Assembly: GCF_003060825.1 (NCBI RefSeq)
Contig: NZ_CP028922.1
Span: 1,102,501-1,166,500, forward strand
From: Paenibacillus sp. CAA11
GTDB taxonomy: Bacteria > Bacillota > Bacilli > Paenibacillales > Paenibacillaceae
DNA length: 64,000 nt
Reading direction: 5' to 3'
A program made the translations under genes and the position numbers. Below the pieces are notes generated by a model. The model was not told where the DNA came from. It worked only from the letters and a program-made list of their open reading frames with translations, and ran no database searches. Positions 18,650 through 29,112 of the stretch are shown here, in pieces. The first letter of the stretch is position 1; each line of letters opens with the position of its first letter.

Positions 18650-18678
18650 TTGAAATCTCGCGCGGTATTGAGTATCAT
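18650..18678 (+). promoter_or_regulatory. Sigma-A promoter of groESL
   Basis: TTGAAA at 18650-18655 and TATCAT at 18673-18678 are 17 bases apart. The expected start site falls just before the CIRCE operator. Confidence 0.8.
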
Positions 18679-18689
18679 AAAGTTGGTTG

Positions 18690-18716
18690 TTAGCACTAAA
18701 GCAAGTCGAGTGCTAA
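18690..18716 (+). promoter_or_regulatory. CIRCE operator (HrcA site)
   Basis: TTAGCACTA at 18690-18698, nine bases, then GAGTGCTAA at 18708-18716. The consensus is TTAGCACTC-N9-GAGTGCTAA, so one base of the left arm differs. HrcA should bind here and repress groESL until heat shock. Confidence 0.9.
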
Positions 18717-18774
18717 TACATAGCGACAGCTACTCTAATTTAACACTAACATATTTAAAGGAGGCTATTTTTTC

Positions 18775-19056
18775 ATGATCAGACCTTTAGGTGAACGCGT
18801 ATTGGTAGAAGCGATCGAGCAAAACGAGACAACGGCATTTGGAATCGTGCTTCCGGACTCTGCTAAGGAGAAACCGCAAGAAGGCAGAATCGTTGCTGTA
18901 GGCAGCGGCGCTTTGAAAGATGGCGTCCGTGTTCCTTTGGAAGTGAAGGAAGGCGACCGCGTTATTTTCTCCAAATATGCCGGCACAGAAGTGAAGTATG
19001 AAGGTAAAGAATACTTGATTATGAAAGAAAGCGACATTCACGCGATCGTAGAATAA
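18775..19056 (+). CDS. groES: Co-chaperonin GroES
   Basis: The 93-residue protein is the full-length 10-kDa lid of the GroEL folding chamber. It begins [11 protein letters not shown], has the mobile loop around [12 protein letters not shown] and the conserved Y-A-G-T-E-V-K and E-S-D-I-H-A-I-V at the end. AAAGGAGG precedes the ATG. It lies behind the CIRCE site and 72 bases before groEL, forming the classical heat-shock operon. Confidence 0.98.
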   Translation: MIRPLGERVLVEAIEQNETTAFGIVLPDSAKEKPQEGRIVAVGSGALKDGVRVPLEVKEGDRVIFSKYAGTEVKYEGKEYLIMKESDIHAIVE

Positions 19057-19095
19057 GTCAGACTCTAGGCCGTACGTATACAGAAGATATTTTAA

Positions 19096-20757
<1,662 letters not shown>

Positions 20758-20776
20758 GGCATTTAAGCCTTGCATT

Positions 20777-20852
20777 GAGAAATAGTTAAAGCTATTTCTC
20801 GTCCTTTATACAAGCAAAAACCACTTCCTATATAATTAGGGAGTGGTTTTTT
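20777..20852 (+). terminator. Two tandem terminators after groEL
   Basis: The first hairpin is GAGAAATAG (20777-20785) with CTATTTCTC (20792-20800). The second pairs AACCACTTCC with GGGAGTGGTT around 20819-20848 and ends in six T. Tandem arrangement suits a strong operon. Confidence 0.85.
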
Positions 20853-21049
20853 ATGTTGTTAAAGGATACATATCAAGATTTTCTGGTTGGTGGACGTTTC
20901 AAGAGCATGGCTAAGAAAAGCATGGGGAAATTTTTAAAGCTTGTCCATATAATGAAGTTAATACGTAAAAATATAAAAATGTTTTCACCTCATATCTTTT
21001 CATTAGAAAAATTCGTTTATAAATTAAAGACGTACTGAAGGAGTGACGG

Positions 21050-21721
21050 TTGTGCCAAGTCAACATCGAAACGGTTCAGAAGATGATTGTCAAGAACATC
21101 GTCAAAATCACAGAAGAACAGCTTAATGAACTTTATCCTAAGCTCCGTCGGTATTGCCAGTTTTTAACCCAAAGCACCTGGGATGGAGAGGAAATCGCAC
21201 AAGAGACCTTGTTTAAGGCTTGGCTTCATTATAAGCATCAACCGGAGATCTCAATGGCTGTACTACATAGGATTGCTCAGAATGAATGGATAGACACTGT
21301 GCGAAAAAGAAGTACAGAGCCGTTAGAAGCTGGTTCTGAATATATATATGATGAATCAAAACAAATTGAAAACCGTTTTGAGGTTATTCATAAGCTTGTA
21401 AATAAATTAACACCAAAGCAGGCTGTTATGTTTGCCTTAAAAGAAGGATTCCGGTTTCAAATAAATGAGATTTCCGAGATATTTAATACCACCGAGACTG
21501 CCGTAAAGGCTGTCATCTACCGTGCGAAACAACGTTTGAAAATAACGGAGTCACACAAGACAAATATCCCTATCGAACAGCATTGGGAAATAGAAGATTA
21601 TGAGCAAATTCAAAACATACTTCATGAATCTTTCAAAGCTCAAGACCCATCCATACTCATTAACTCTATTCCTTATATCCATTCTTTATATCCATCAAGC
21701 ACTCTCTATATGGCCGCATAA
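21050..21721 (+). CDS. ECF-type RNA polymerase sigma factor
   Basis: The 223-residue protein has sigma region 2 (L-R-R-Y-C-Q-F-L, then E-E-I-A-Q-E-T-L-F-K-A-W and R-I-A-Q-N-E-W-I-D) and region 4 (L-T-P-K-Q-A-V-M-F-A-L-K, then T-E-T-A-V-K-A-V-I-Y-R-A-K-Q-R-L). Region 3 is absent, so it is an ECF or group IV factor. A C-terminal 50-residue extension follows. Start TTG 21050 sits six bases after AAGGAG. No anti-sigma gene is adjacent; a broken hydrolase follows. Confidence 0.8.
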   Translation: MCQVNIETVQKMIVKNIVKITEEQLNELYPKLRRYCQFLTQSTWDGEEIAQETLFKAWLHYKHQPEISMAVLHRIAQNEWIDTVRKRSTEPLEAGSEYIYDESKQIENRFEVIHKLVNKLTPKQAVMFALKEGFRFQINEISEIFNTTETAVKAVIYRAKQRLKITESHKTNIPIEQHWEIEDYEQIQNILHESFKAQDPSILINSIPYIHSLYPSSTLYMAA

Positions 21722-21788
21722 TACGATAATGACTTTCTTTTAATCAGAGGATACTCACGTACAAATCCTGAAGGGAGAAAGAAGGCAT

Positions 21789-22114
21789 ATGAGCATTTCA
21801 AATGGATTAAAAATGTTTGAATTACAGATTGAATCTTTCGGGGGCCGTCAAGAATTAAATCCTACCCTGATTTGGGATGATCGTACCGCCGTTCTCATTG
21901 ATACGGGAACCCCCGGACATACACCAGGTCATATTAGTCTATATTTAAAACGCAGTAAGACGCTTGTAGCTGGGGATTCCATGTATAGTGTGGAAGGTGT
22001 TTTGTGTGGTCCCAATATTTGGACTTCGATATTGAAAACGTGATTTGTTACCATGGAGGATTAAGTGAGCAGAATGTTAAAGCTCAGCTTGAAAGAATAG
22101 TTCAAAATCAATGA
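21789..22114 (+). pseudogene. Metallo-beta-lactamase-fold hydrolase remnant
   Basis: The frame begins well and reaches T-A-V-L-I-D-T-G, but then jumps to T-P-G-H-T-P-G-H-I-S-L-Y. The metal-binding H-x-H-x-D-H part is missing. After L-V-A-G-D-S-M-Y it breaks again near 22020, and the rest (F-D-I-E-N-V-I-C-Y-H-G-G) continues in another frame to TGA 22112-22114. At least two lesions make it a pseudogene of an MBL-fold enzyme. The region is AT-richer than the housekeeping block. Confidence 0.85.
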
Positions 22115-22179
22115 CCAATAAATCAATCACCTAATAAGATGATTAAGGAGTGGTTTCTTTGTTATGGAAATACAGATAA

Positions 22180-22221
22180 AAAACGAGATCAAAGAATCAC
22201 TTTTTGGATTCTCTAATCTCG
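22180..22221 (-). terminator. Terminator of the galactoside operon
   Basis: On the minus strand CGAGATTAGAGAATCC folds back on GATTCTTTGATCTCG with a T run after it. It begins about 20 bases beyond the MFS stop. Confidence 0.7.
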
Positions 22222-22240
22222 GATTAGATGATCACTCAAG

Positions 22241-23401
22241 CTAGCTATTCATTGCCTTTTTTTGTTTTTTGTTGCTGGCGAACAGCGTAATAATCAAAAC
22301 AATAACCAGAATAAACGCAAAGACATAAAACGGCGCTGTCAAACTAGCAGAATTGGTTAAAAACTGAGTGAATTGCATGGCAAGGGGGGCGGTGAAATTT
22401 CCTATATTGCAACCAATAAAGATCAGTGAGGTCGCAAAAGTGATTGTATTTTTGGTAGTTACCCGGTCCAAATTGCTAAAAATAAATGGGAAACACCATG
22501 AGCCCGGAATACTAGATAGGAATAACCCAATAATCAATAACAACATACTAGAATGGGAAGAGGCAATGAACAAATTCGAAACGATAAAGCAGGCGATTCC
22601 TAAATACATCGTTTTGTGGCCTAAATGCTTATTCACAAAGCCAAATACAAAACCTGCAATAATCCCTAAGATGGGCATCAAAGCTAAGTAGTTGCTGGCG
22701 TTAAAATCAATTCCTTTGATTTCTGAAGCGATCGAAGCAAATCGAACCGATATAGCAATACTATTCATAACAAGTATGATTGCAAATAGGACTAAGGCAT
22801 AAACGGCCGGATTCAACTTTTCTTTATAGGCCTTGGTATCTTGCTCCAAAGAGATTTCCGGAACTTTTAAATAGAATAACAATGCAAGAGGAAAGGCAAA
22901 CGCATAAACCATAAATGAAAAGGTCCAACTAACATTCAGAAAGACTCCTGCTAGGAAGATCAGCACGGTTTGCCCGATGGCTTCCATCGAATTACGGAAC
23001 CCTAGCAAAGTCGCTCGTGTGTCACCCGTATATAATGCACTGATATAGCTAACGGCTATAGAGTTGTATAACCCTAAGCCCGCGCCTAGAATGATCCGGC
23101 TTAGTAAAATCAAATAAAAGTTGGCTGAGAAAACGGGCAGTATTCCTCCAACGCCTGCCAAGATTAAACCGAACAGGACGGATTTCTTCATTCCAATTCG
23201 ACGGGCGATATAGCTTGATAATAAAATACAAATGATCACCGAAATACTAGGCGCTGTACCTAAAATTTCACTTTGGCTTTGGCTGATATTTAAGGCTTCT
23301 TTCATTTGCGGAATGACCCCATTAATCGCTTGAGAACTCGTCAGCATTAAAGAGATGCCTAAAATACCAATTTTCGTTATCACATCTCGCTTATTGGTCA
23401 T
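22241..23401 (-). CDS. MFS transporter of the alpha-galactoside operon
   Basis: The 386-residue protein has twelve hydrophobic segments and ends in a basic tail (K-K-Q-K-K). The loop between helices 2 and 3 reads Y-I-A-R-R-I-G-M-K-K-S-V. Its ATG overlaps the TGA of the upstream alpha-galactosidase gene by four bases, so it is translationally coupled to it. The natural inference is uptake of the enzyme's substrate (melibiose or raffinose-like sugars). MFS families also export drugs, but the context favours sugar. Confidence 0.8.
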   Translation of the reverse strand: MTNKRDVITKIGILGISLMLTSSQAINGVIPQMKEALNISQSQSEILGTAPSISVIICILLSSYIARRIGMKKSVLFGLILAGVGGILPVFSANFYLILLSRIILGAGLGLYNSIAVSYISALYTGDTRATLLGFRNSMEAIGQTVLIFLAGVFLNVSWTFSFMVYAFAFPLALLFYLKVPEISLEQDTKAYKEKLNPAVYALVLFAIILVMNSIAISVRFASIASEIKGIDFNASNYLALMPILGIIAGFVFGFVNKHLGHKTMYLGIACFIVSNLFIASSHSSMLLLIIGLFLSSIPGSWCFPFIFSNLDRVTTKNTITFATSLIFIGCNIGNFTAPLAMQFTQFLTNSASLTAPFYVFAFILVIVLIITLFASNKKQKKAMNS

Positions 23402-25653
23402 TTACGTTCCCCTCTTTTTTGAATTACCCATATTTTTGAGTCAAAGTCAAAGGTTTCAGGCAGAGGGTTCTGCTCATTAATTTGCCCACTAGATGAATCG
23501 CTAACGATAAAGCCTATATTCATCAGCTCTGCTCCGGTGTATTCTTTCTCTTCGATTTCATAAACCGCTTCTGGATCTAGACCGTGTAGTACGATTCGGT
23601 CATAAGGCCAATTGACCTCATTTAACCCTTTATATACAGCCAGTAAGGCCTGACTTTGATCGGCCGCGACCACCATCCAGCTTGTCCGGTTTCTCGTGCC
23701 TTCAAAGGGTGAGACTAAACGATAAAATTTGCCGTTATGGATCAAGGATTGATGCTGTTTATAGAAACTGATTTGTTCTTTCACTAATAAACAATCGGCA
23801 GGATCGAGCTTATTCAAATCTAGCTCGTAGCCAAATGCACCAAAGATCGCTACATTTCCGCGTGTCTTGAGGGGGGTCAGGCGATTAGTTTGATGATTTG
23901 GCGTAATTGAGACGTGGGCTCCCATTGATGACAAGGGATAAACCAGGCTAGTTCCATATTGAATTTTTTGCCGCTCGATGGCATCCGTATCATCACTGGT
24001 CCAGCATTGCGGCGCATAATATAAAAGCCCTGCATCAAAACGCCCTCCGCCAGAAGAACAAGATTCGAACAATACATTAGGATATTTGGTCGTCAGTTGT
24101 TCATATAATTTGTAGACCCCTAGAACATAGCGATGAAATACTTCTCCTTGTTGGCTTGCCGGTAAATTCACACCATAGATATCCGTTAGCGGACGATTCA
24201 TGTCCCATTTGATGTAGTCAAGCTGGGATTCATCGATGATTTTACACATTTGTTCAAATATATTATCGACTACTTCATCATTGGCAAAATTCAATACAAA
24301 CTGATTTCGCCCGTGTTGCGGCGTACGATGAGGGATGTGAATAATCCATTCTGGATGTTGGCGATACAATTCGCTATCCTTATTGACCATCTCGGGTTCA
24401 AACCATAAACCAAATTTCAACCCTAATGCCCGAATTTTCTCGGCTAAACTACCGATTCCTTTAGGCAGAAGTTTTTGATTCACAAACCAATCTCCCAGTC
24501 CGGCTTTATCATGGTTTCTTTCTCCGAACCAGCCGTCATCCAGCACAAATAAATCAATCCCGACTTCTTTGGCTTTTTCAGCGATGGCTACTAGTTTTTC
24601 TTCATCAAAATCAAAATAAGTTGCTTCCCAATTGTTGATCAGCACAGGGCGATTCTCATTACGCCACTTTCCTCTGGCCAAGCGATTTCTAAACATAGCA
24701 TGGAAGGCCTGGCTCATGCCGTTCAAACCTTGATCTGAGTACACTAATAAAGCTTCTGGGGCTTGGAAACTTGCAGCCGGCTGTAACTCCCACTTAAATC
24801 CAAAAGGATTGATCCCTGCTTGCAGTCTTGTCACATCCCAGGTATCTACTTCTGCTTGGATCAAGAAGTTGCCGGAATAAATAAAGCTGACACCGATAGC
24901 TTCACCTGAGTTTTCTGTCGTGTTCTTGCGTTTCAGCGCAACAAATGGATTGTGTTGATGGCTTGATATGCCTCTAGTCGATTCAATTGATTGAATCCCT
25001 TGCTGTAAATCACGCTCTTTCACATAGCGTTCTCTTCCCCAGGCACCGGATAATTGCACCCAACGATAGTCCTGATCTGGGAGATCAAGAGAAAGGCTCG
25101 CCAGATTCTCCAAATAAAGAACATCTTGAGAAGGATTTTTTACCTCTACACTGCGAGCAATCACGGGAAGTTGACTAAAAAGGGTATAGGATAAAACCAC
25201 TTCTGCTTTTGTCACTTCATCTTTTAAAGTAATTAATAAAGTCGCAGCTTCATTTGCGGCTTCTACATAAGTCGCTGGTAGCCCTTTCAAAGAAGGTTTG
25301 CCTTCAATGACTTGAAAACAAGCATAACGAAAGTCTGTAATGAAAGAGCCATTTTTTTGTTTGAGCTGAATCGCGGGATGACGAAAATCAGTAGTCCCAT
25401 ACTCCGGGAATTCTTGTTTCAAATGTTCCAATGAATATAATAAGTCTCCTTCTTGACGATAAGTAGTCATTGGGCGATGCTGCATTTCTACAAGATAAGA
25501 GTAATCCCTGCTGTTCGAAACTGCCTTTCCATAATATAAATGAAGGAGTTTCCCATCCTCCGATATTTTAAATAGATAACTCACTTCGCCATTCGATAAA
25601 TGAAATTGATTCCATTGTTCCTCAAAATGTATATGTGCTCCCTTGGTTCTCAT
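23398..25653 (-). CDS. GH36 alpha-galactosidase
   Basis: The true start is ATG 25653 behind GGAGGTG, giving 751 residues; upstream codons run through a promoter hairpin. It is a full-length family 36 enzyme: a beta-sandwich N-domain, then the barrel with V-L-D-D-G-W-F-G and L-W-F-E-P-E-M-V-N. The nucleophile Asp lies in Y-I-K-W-D-M-N-R, the S-C-S-S-G-G-G-R-F-D loop follows, and the acid/base Asp lies in C-W-T-S-D-D-T-D-A. It releases galactose from raffinose-type sugars. No signal peptide is present, so it acts on imported sugar. An AraC regulator precedes it and a transporter follows. Confidence 0.95.
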   Translation of the reverse strand: MRTKGAHIHFEEQWNQFHLSNGEVSYLFKISEDGKLLHLYYGKAVSNSRDYSYLVEMQHRPMTTYRQEGDLLYSLEHLKQEFPEYGTTDFRHPAIQLKQKNGSFITDFRYACFQVIEGKPSLKGLPATYVEAANEAATLLITLKDEVTKAEVVLSYTLFSQLPVIARSVEVKNPSQDVLYLENLASLSLDLPDQDYRWVQLSGAWGRERYVKERDLQQGIQSIESTRGISSHQHNPFVALKRKNTTENSGEAIGVSFIYSGNFLIQAEVDTWDVTRLQAGINPFGFKWELQPAASFQAPEALLVYSDQGLNGMSQAFHAMFRNRLARGKWRNENRPVLINNWEATYFDFDEEKLVAIAEKAKEVGIDLFVLDDGWFGERNHDKAGLGDWFVNQKLLPKGIGSLAEKIRALGLKFGLWFEPEMVNKDSELYRQHPEWIIHIPHRTPQHGRNQFVLNFANDEVVDNIFEQMCKIIDESQLDYIKWDMNRPLTDIYGVNLPASQQGEVFHRYVLGVYKLYEQLTTKYPNVLFESCSSGGGRFDAGLLYYAPQCWTSDDTDAIERQKIQYGTSLVYPLSSMGAHVSITPNHQTNRLTPLKTRGNVAIFGAFGYELDLNKLDPADCLLVKEQISFYKQHQSLIHNGKFYRLVSPFEGTRNRTSWMVVAADQSQALLAVYKGLNEVNWPYDRIVLHGLDPEAVYEIEEKEYTGAELMNIGFIVSDSSSGQINEQNPLPETFDFDSKIWVIQKRGERK

Positions 25654-25686
25654 CCAAACACCTCCATCAGATTTGGTTCCATTATA

Positions 25687-25718
25687 AAAAGCGCTTACTT
25701 TTTTAGTAAGCGCTTTTC
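25687..25718 (-). promoter_or_regulatory. 12-bp palindrome with cre-like core over a possible promoter
   Basis: AAAAGCGCTTAC at 25687-25698 is exactly inverted at 25706-25717. The core A-A-G-C-G-C-T-T resembles CcpA cre sites. On the minus strand TATAAT follows immediately after the right arm, 30 bases before the alpha-galactosidase start region. The same sequence could also act as an attenuating hairpin after the AraC gene. It is likely a control point for the sugar operon. Confidence 0.55.
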
Positions 25719-25748
25719 CTGATAGGAATTTATCCAAAACTGACAAGA

Positions 25749-26600
25749 TTAAGTGATCTCGCCCCCGATCCCGATTCGCTGCTGACGGTATTCGGTGGGA
25801 GCAACACCGTTGTGTTTCTTAAATGCTTTAGAAAAGGCTTGTAAGCTGGAAAAACCCAACCGCTCACTGATTCGTTGAATCGAATCATCAGTCGTTGTCA
25901 ACAGATCATTGCTGGTCGTGATGCGTAGTTCCATAATATATTCTTTAATCGACAGTCCTATATCGGCCTTAAATAAGCGGGACAGATAACTGGGGTGAAC
26001 AGCCAGCTGATTGGCCAACTTATTGATTGTAATATTGTACATGGGGGCTTCATTGATCAACTGAAGGCTTTTGGCAACATAAGAATTCATCTTTTTCGTT
26101 TCTATTCGAGTTTGATGGATTTCCATCGATTGATAAAGCTGTTCTAAAAAGCGAAAGGCTTGCCGTTGTAAGCATAATTCGTTTAAGGAGGTATCTTTTT
26201 CATAGGCAAAAGATTCAAAAACAATGCTTTTAAAACGATCTACGTCTTTAACTTGAAAGGACAGATGCTCGTCATTAAGAGATAGGTTTGCTAAATAATC
26301 CTGGACCAATTCTCCGCCTATTCCCATCCAAATATAGGACCAAGGATTCTTCTCGTCAGCTTGATAAAAAGTCGAGACGTTGGGAGGAATCATAAATCCT
26401 TCTCCTTCTTTTAAAAAGTACTTCGTATTATTAATCGAATAATAGCCTTTCCCGGAGATAATGATATGAATCAAATGAACATCACGAACAGCCGGTCCAA
26501 AGCTATGCATTTTCTCTGTTCTTGAATAACCACAAAAAGAAAAGAAGACATCCTGATAACTTAGCTTCGGAGGTTTTACTAAATAAATCGAATCTTCCAT
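25749..26600 (-). CDS. AraC-family regulator of the alpha-galactoside operon
   Basis: The 283-residue protein has an N-terminal cupin sensor (I-I-S-G-K-G-Y-Y-S-I and G-F-M-I-P-P) and a C-terminal pair of helix-turn-helix motifs. Helix 1 is L-A-V-H-P-S-Y-L-S-R-L-F-K and the second ends R-I-S-E-R-L-G-F-S-S-L-Q-A-F-S-K-A-F-K. That is the MsmR/RafR design that activates raffinose or melibiose genes. GGAGCAGG precedes ATG 26600. Its gene ends just before the palindrome. Confidence 0.9.
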   Translation of the reverse strand: MEDSIYLVKPPKLSYQDVFFSFCGYSRTEKMHSFGPAVRDVHLIHIIISGKGYYSINNTKYFLKEGEGFMIPPNVSTFYQADEKNPWSYIWMGIGGELVQDYLANLSLNDEHLSFQVKDVDRFKSIVFESFAYEKDTSLNELCLQRQAFRFLEQLYQSMEIHQTRIETKKMNSYVAKSLQLINEAPMYNITINKLANQLAVHPSYLSRLFKADIGLSIKEYIMELRITTSNDLLTTTDDSIQRISERLGFSSLQAFSKAFKKHNGVAPTEYRQQRIGIGGEIT

Positions 26601-26754
26601 TGGATCCTGCTCCTATAATGTTGGATTTTGATAAATTTATGTTGCGTAAGATTGAATGTGTCTTAAAACTTATAAGAGTCGTTCTCCAACATGATATCTG
26701 AAGGCTCCCGAAAGGGAGCTTTCCTTATCATTATAACCAAGGCTATGTAGATTA

Positions 26755-26784
26755 AGAAAGAACGCTCTCGCGAGCGTTCTTTCT
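26755..26784 (-). terminator. Hairpin after the 35-residue protein gene
   Basis: AGAAAGAACGCTC at 26755-26767 is perfectly inverted at 26772-26784 with a four-base loop. On the minus strand a T-rich run follows. A second, weaker hairpin lies at 26704-26719. Confidence 0.7.
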
Positions 26785-26789
26785 ACTGA

Positions 26790-26897
26790 TTAATAGAAAT
26801 CCCAATGACGGCGATGCTTCTTCTTACAAACTACCAAGGCCTTTTGTCCCGGATGGAGTTTCACGATAATTACTTTTTTTCTACGATGATGACACAT
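26790..26897 (-). CDS. Small 35-residue His/Lys-rich protein
   Basis: ATG 26897 sits behind AAAGGAGGTGATAATT, an almost ideal ribosome binding site, and the frame ends at TAA 26790-26792 before a hairpin. The protein starts M-C-H-H-R-R-K-K-V-I-I-V-K-L and contains V-C-K-K-K-H-R-R-H-W, with two Cys and five His. This composition could bind metal or nucleic acid. I do not recognise a family. The signal set strongly suggests it is expressed. Confidence 0.6.
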   Translation of the reverse strand: MCHHRRKKVIIVKLHPGQKALVVCKKKHRRHWDFY

Positions 26898-27094
26898 AAT
26901 TATCACCTCCTTTACTAACAGTATATGGCTCGTAATTAGATTGGATTGGACGAAAAGACAATGAGAGGTATTTAGGGCCAGTGGAGGGGGGAGAGATCAA
27001 CCATGGAGAATGATGCTCCAAATTTGCAATAATATACTATAGGGTCTTTAAGCTAAGATGTAATATATGAGAATAGCCGGAAAGAGGGGTTCTC

Positions 27095-27670
27095 ATGGAT
27101 ATTACATCTATTTTGATTTATTGTACGGTTGCAACCTTTACACCTGGACCTACGAATGTTGTTATATTGTCTACTGTGCATCATCATGGGGTGAGAAAAG
27201 CGATGAACTATACGTATGGAGCAACGGTGGGTTTCAGCTTATTGCTGGTTATTTCCGCTATGCTCAATACGATACTCCTTACCTTCATACCAAAGATAAT
27301 TATGGTAATGCAGATCATCGGAAGCATTTATATGCTTTATCTTGCTTATATGATCTATAAAATGGATGCATCCGGCGTGGCTGAAAACGAAACGGCTACC
27401 TTTGCATCAGGATTACTTATGCAGTTTCTTAATCCCAAAGTAGTACTCTTTACATTGACGGTGATTCCAACTTTTATTATGCCAAAATATAGCTCAAACA
27501 CGGCAATAACGCTAAGTATTCTAGCGATCACAGCCATGGGTTTCCTAGCGTTTGTAACGTGGGTGCTGTTCGGGGCAATCTTCAGAGCATTTTTACAGAG
27601 GCATAGCAGGATTGTTAATGTGATCATGGCATTATCTGTTGCTTATGCTGCGATTATGATTTGGATGTAG
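27095..27670 (+). CDS. LysE/RhtB-family amino acid exporter
   Basis: The 191-residue protein has six hydrophobic segments and the N-terminal family motif T-F-T-P-G-P-T-N, followed by the conserved G-A-T-V-G-F. These transporters export amino acids such as lysine, homoserine or threonine. An AAAGAGGGG site precedes the ATG. A truncated AraC gene follows after six bases; exporter-AraC pairs are common and the regulator may have controlled it. Confidence 0.85.
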   Translation: MDITSILIYCTVATFTPGPTNVVILSTVHHHGVRKAMNYTYGATVGFSLLLVISAMLNTILLTFIPKIIMVMQIIGSIYMLYLAYMIYKMDASGVAENETATFASGLLMQFLNPKVVLFTLTVIPTFIMPKYSSNTAITLSILAITAMGFLAFVTWVLFGAIFRAFLQRHSRIVNVIMALSVAYAAIMIWM

Positions 27671-27676
27671 GGAAGT

Positions 27677-28306
27677 TTGCAATTATCTTATCAAAATGGG
27701 GTGATGCTCTTTAATCCGGAGCAGGCCCATGATGGAATGGCGCATGACCGGACAGGTCTGGATTATGTCATGGTCTATTTCGAGCCCCAATTACTTATGG
27801 AGGCCATAGAAAAAAAGGATCTTCCGAAGTTTACAACCCCTATTATGTATGATGCTCACCTTGCAGAGCGAATAGTAACCCTAGCTGAGGCCATACTCAG
27901 CGAACAAGATGAGGCATTATGTAGTGAATTGTTTCTATCTCTCACCAATAGCCTTGTCCAAACCAATTTATCAACTGACGATAGGAAGGAAAATATGCTG
28001 ATTCGCAAAGCCAAGGATATGCTTCATGCCAATCTGGAGCATGTTCTTAAACTTGATGAGATCAGTAGTGAGCTTCATATGTCAAAGTACCAGTTTATTC
28101 GGTTGTTCAAGGCACATACTGGAATCTCACCTTACCAGTACTTTCTCAACTTCAAGATCGAACAGGCAAAGCGCTTAATTGAGAAGAATAAGGATATTTA
28201 TTCAGCCGTAACTGCCTGCGGTTTTGTAGATTTAACCCATTTGAACAAGCATTTTAAAAGTATGTACGGAACAACAGCCTATGAATATATTTCACATTTA
28301 CAATGA
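27677..28306 (+). CDS. AraC-family regulator, 5'-truncated
   Basis: From TTG 27677 the 209 residues cover the end of a cupin sensor (M-L-F-N-P-E-Q-A-H-D-G) and an intact AraC DNA-binding domain, with L-H-M-S-K-Y-Q-F-I-R-L-F-K-A-H-T-G-I-S-P-Y-Q-Y and V-T-A-C-G-F-V-D-L-T-H-L-N-K-H-F. About 60 N-terminal residues that relatives have (the first cupin strands) are missing, replaced by the end of the exporter gene. It is probably a decayed regulator, though the DNA-binding half could still be made. Confidence 0.7.
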   Translation: MQLSYQNGVMLFNPEQAHDGMAHDRTGLDYVMVYFEPQLLMEAIEKKDLPKFTTPIMYDAHLAERIVTLAEAILSEQDEALCSELFLSLTNSLVQTNLSTDDRKENMLIRKAKDMLHANLEHVLKLDEISSELHMSKYQFIRLFKAHTGISPYQYFLNFKIEQAKRLIEKNKDIYSAVTACGFVDLTHLNKHFKSMYGTTAYEYISHLQ

Positions 28307-28581
28307 TAAGAATTTGGAGCCAGAAAAATAGTGAGCATTACTAGATAGACAAATTTCATATAATGCCTTCGAAACCAGTTGTTGCGTATGAAAGGTACCC
28401 ATTCAGACAACTCCATTGTTTTATACGGTAATTGACGAAACCACAAAATCATCTCTTTATCACCTGTCCTATTTCCAGTTATAAAGAAATTGTACCATAT
28501 AGGAACCAGCGGATGGGCATCCGCATATTTTGATAACAGGTTAAGACAATATCACAAGAAATTTTAAAGGAGAGAAATTGA

Positions 28582-28962
28582 ATGTCATTCATTTCTGTGC
28601 CAGGATCATCGGCTCCTCCACCGCCGCCGCCAGGATCATCGGCTCCTCCACCGCCGCCGCCAGGATCATCGGCTCCGCCTCCACCGCCACCGTCTTCGTC
28701 GGCTCCACCGCCTCCAGGGCCTTTTCCGCCTTCTTTCTTCCCGCCACCACCACCTCCTGGTGGATCGTATATCATTGATTGCTTGTATAGAATTACCGAT
28801 GTGCGGTTATGGAGCGGAGAGAGATTCTGGTACTATCCAATTCGGGTCAGCTACGGGCGGGTATCGGGTTTTCGCTGGAACGGTCTGTTCTGGTTTTATG
28901 AAGTGATGAATCCGGGGTCCATAAGATCTGTTTCATGCTCTCCGATTCCTACGTTATATTAA
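28582..28962 (+). CDS. Proline-rich repeat protein with aromatic C-domain
   Basis: The 126-residue protein starts at ATG 28582 after AAAGGAGAG. Residues 7-60 are G-S-S-A-P-P-P-P-P-P repeats and further Pro-rich stretches. The rest is a compact domain with many Trp, Tyr and Phe (Y-R-I-T-D-V-R-L-W and F-W-F-Y-E-V-M). There is no signal peptide. Such Pro-rich arms mark spore-coat or surface-assembly proteins in Paenibacillus; that role is only a guess. Confidence 0.65.
   Translation: MSFISVPGSSAPPPPPPGSSAPPPPPPGSSAPPPPPPSSSAPPPPGPFPPSFFPPPPPPGGSYIIDCLYRITDVRLWSGERFWYYPIRVSYGRVSGFRWNGLFWFYEVMNPGSIRSVSCSPIPTLY
28600..28689 (+). repeat. Three tandem 30-bp units in the Pro-rich gene
   Basis: Units at 28600-28629, 28630-28659 and 28660-28689 encode G-S-S-A-P-P-P-P-P-P; the first two are identical and the third differs by a few bases. 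A degenerate fourth follows. Copy number may vary by slippage. Confidence 0.85.
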
Positions 28963-28980
28963 GAAATACAGGTGAACTCA

Positions 28981-29015
28981 AAAAGGAGCCCGCATTACGC
29001 GAGGCTCCCTTTTTG
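28981..29015. terminator. Shared terminator of two convergent genes
   Basis: AAAAGGAGCC and GGCTCCCTTTTT form a stem flanked by A and T runs. It serves the Pro-rich gene (plus) and the YjcZ peptide gene (minus). Confidence 0.7.
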
Positions 29016-29022
29016 GGTTAAT

Positions 29023-29112
29023 TTAGAAGCAGAATGTCGCAAGTACAATGACCAACAGAATGTAAAGCACCAGGATTGTAGCTGTGGAAGTTCCTAATCC
29101 GTATCCACCCAT
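29023..29112 (-). CDS. YjcZ-family sporulation peptide, 29 residues
   Basis: ATG 29112 follows AAAGGAGGGG; the frame ends at TAA 29023-29025. The peptide is M-G-G-Y-G followed by a single strongly hydrophobic helix (I-L-V-L-Y-I-L-L-V-I-V-L-A) ending T-F-C-F. This short start plus one helix is the YjcZ/YhcZ spore-membrane peptide pattern. It supports assignment to a spore-forming Bacilli host. Confidence 0.8.
   Translation of the reverse strand: MGGYGLGTSTATILVLYILLVIVLATFCF

Noticed and set aside
20853..21038. 61-codon plus-strand frame after groEL
   Set aside because: It begins within the terminator T run without a binding site and matches no family.
28600..28689. Possible CRISPR array
   Set aside because: The units are contiguous without spacers and encode a Pro-rich protein.
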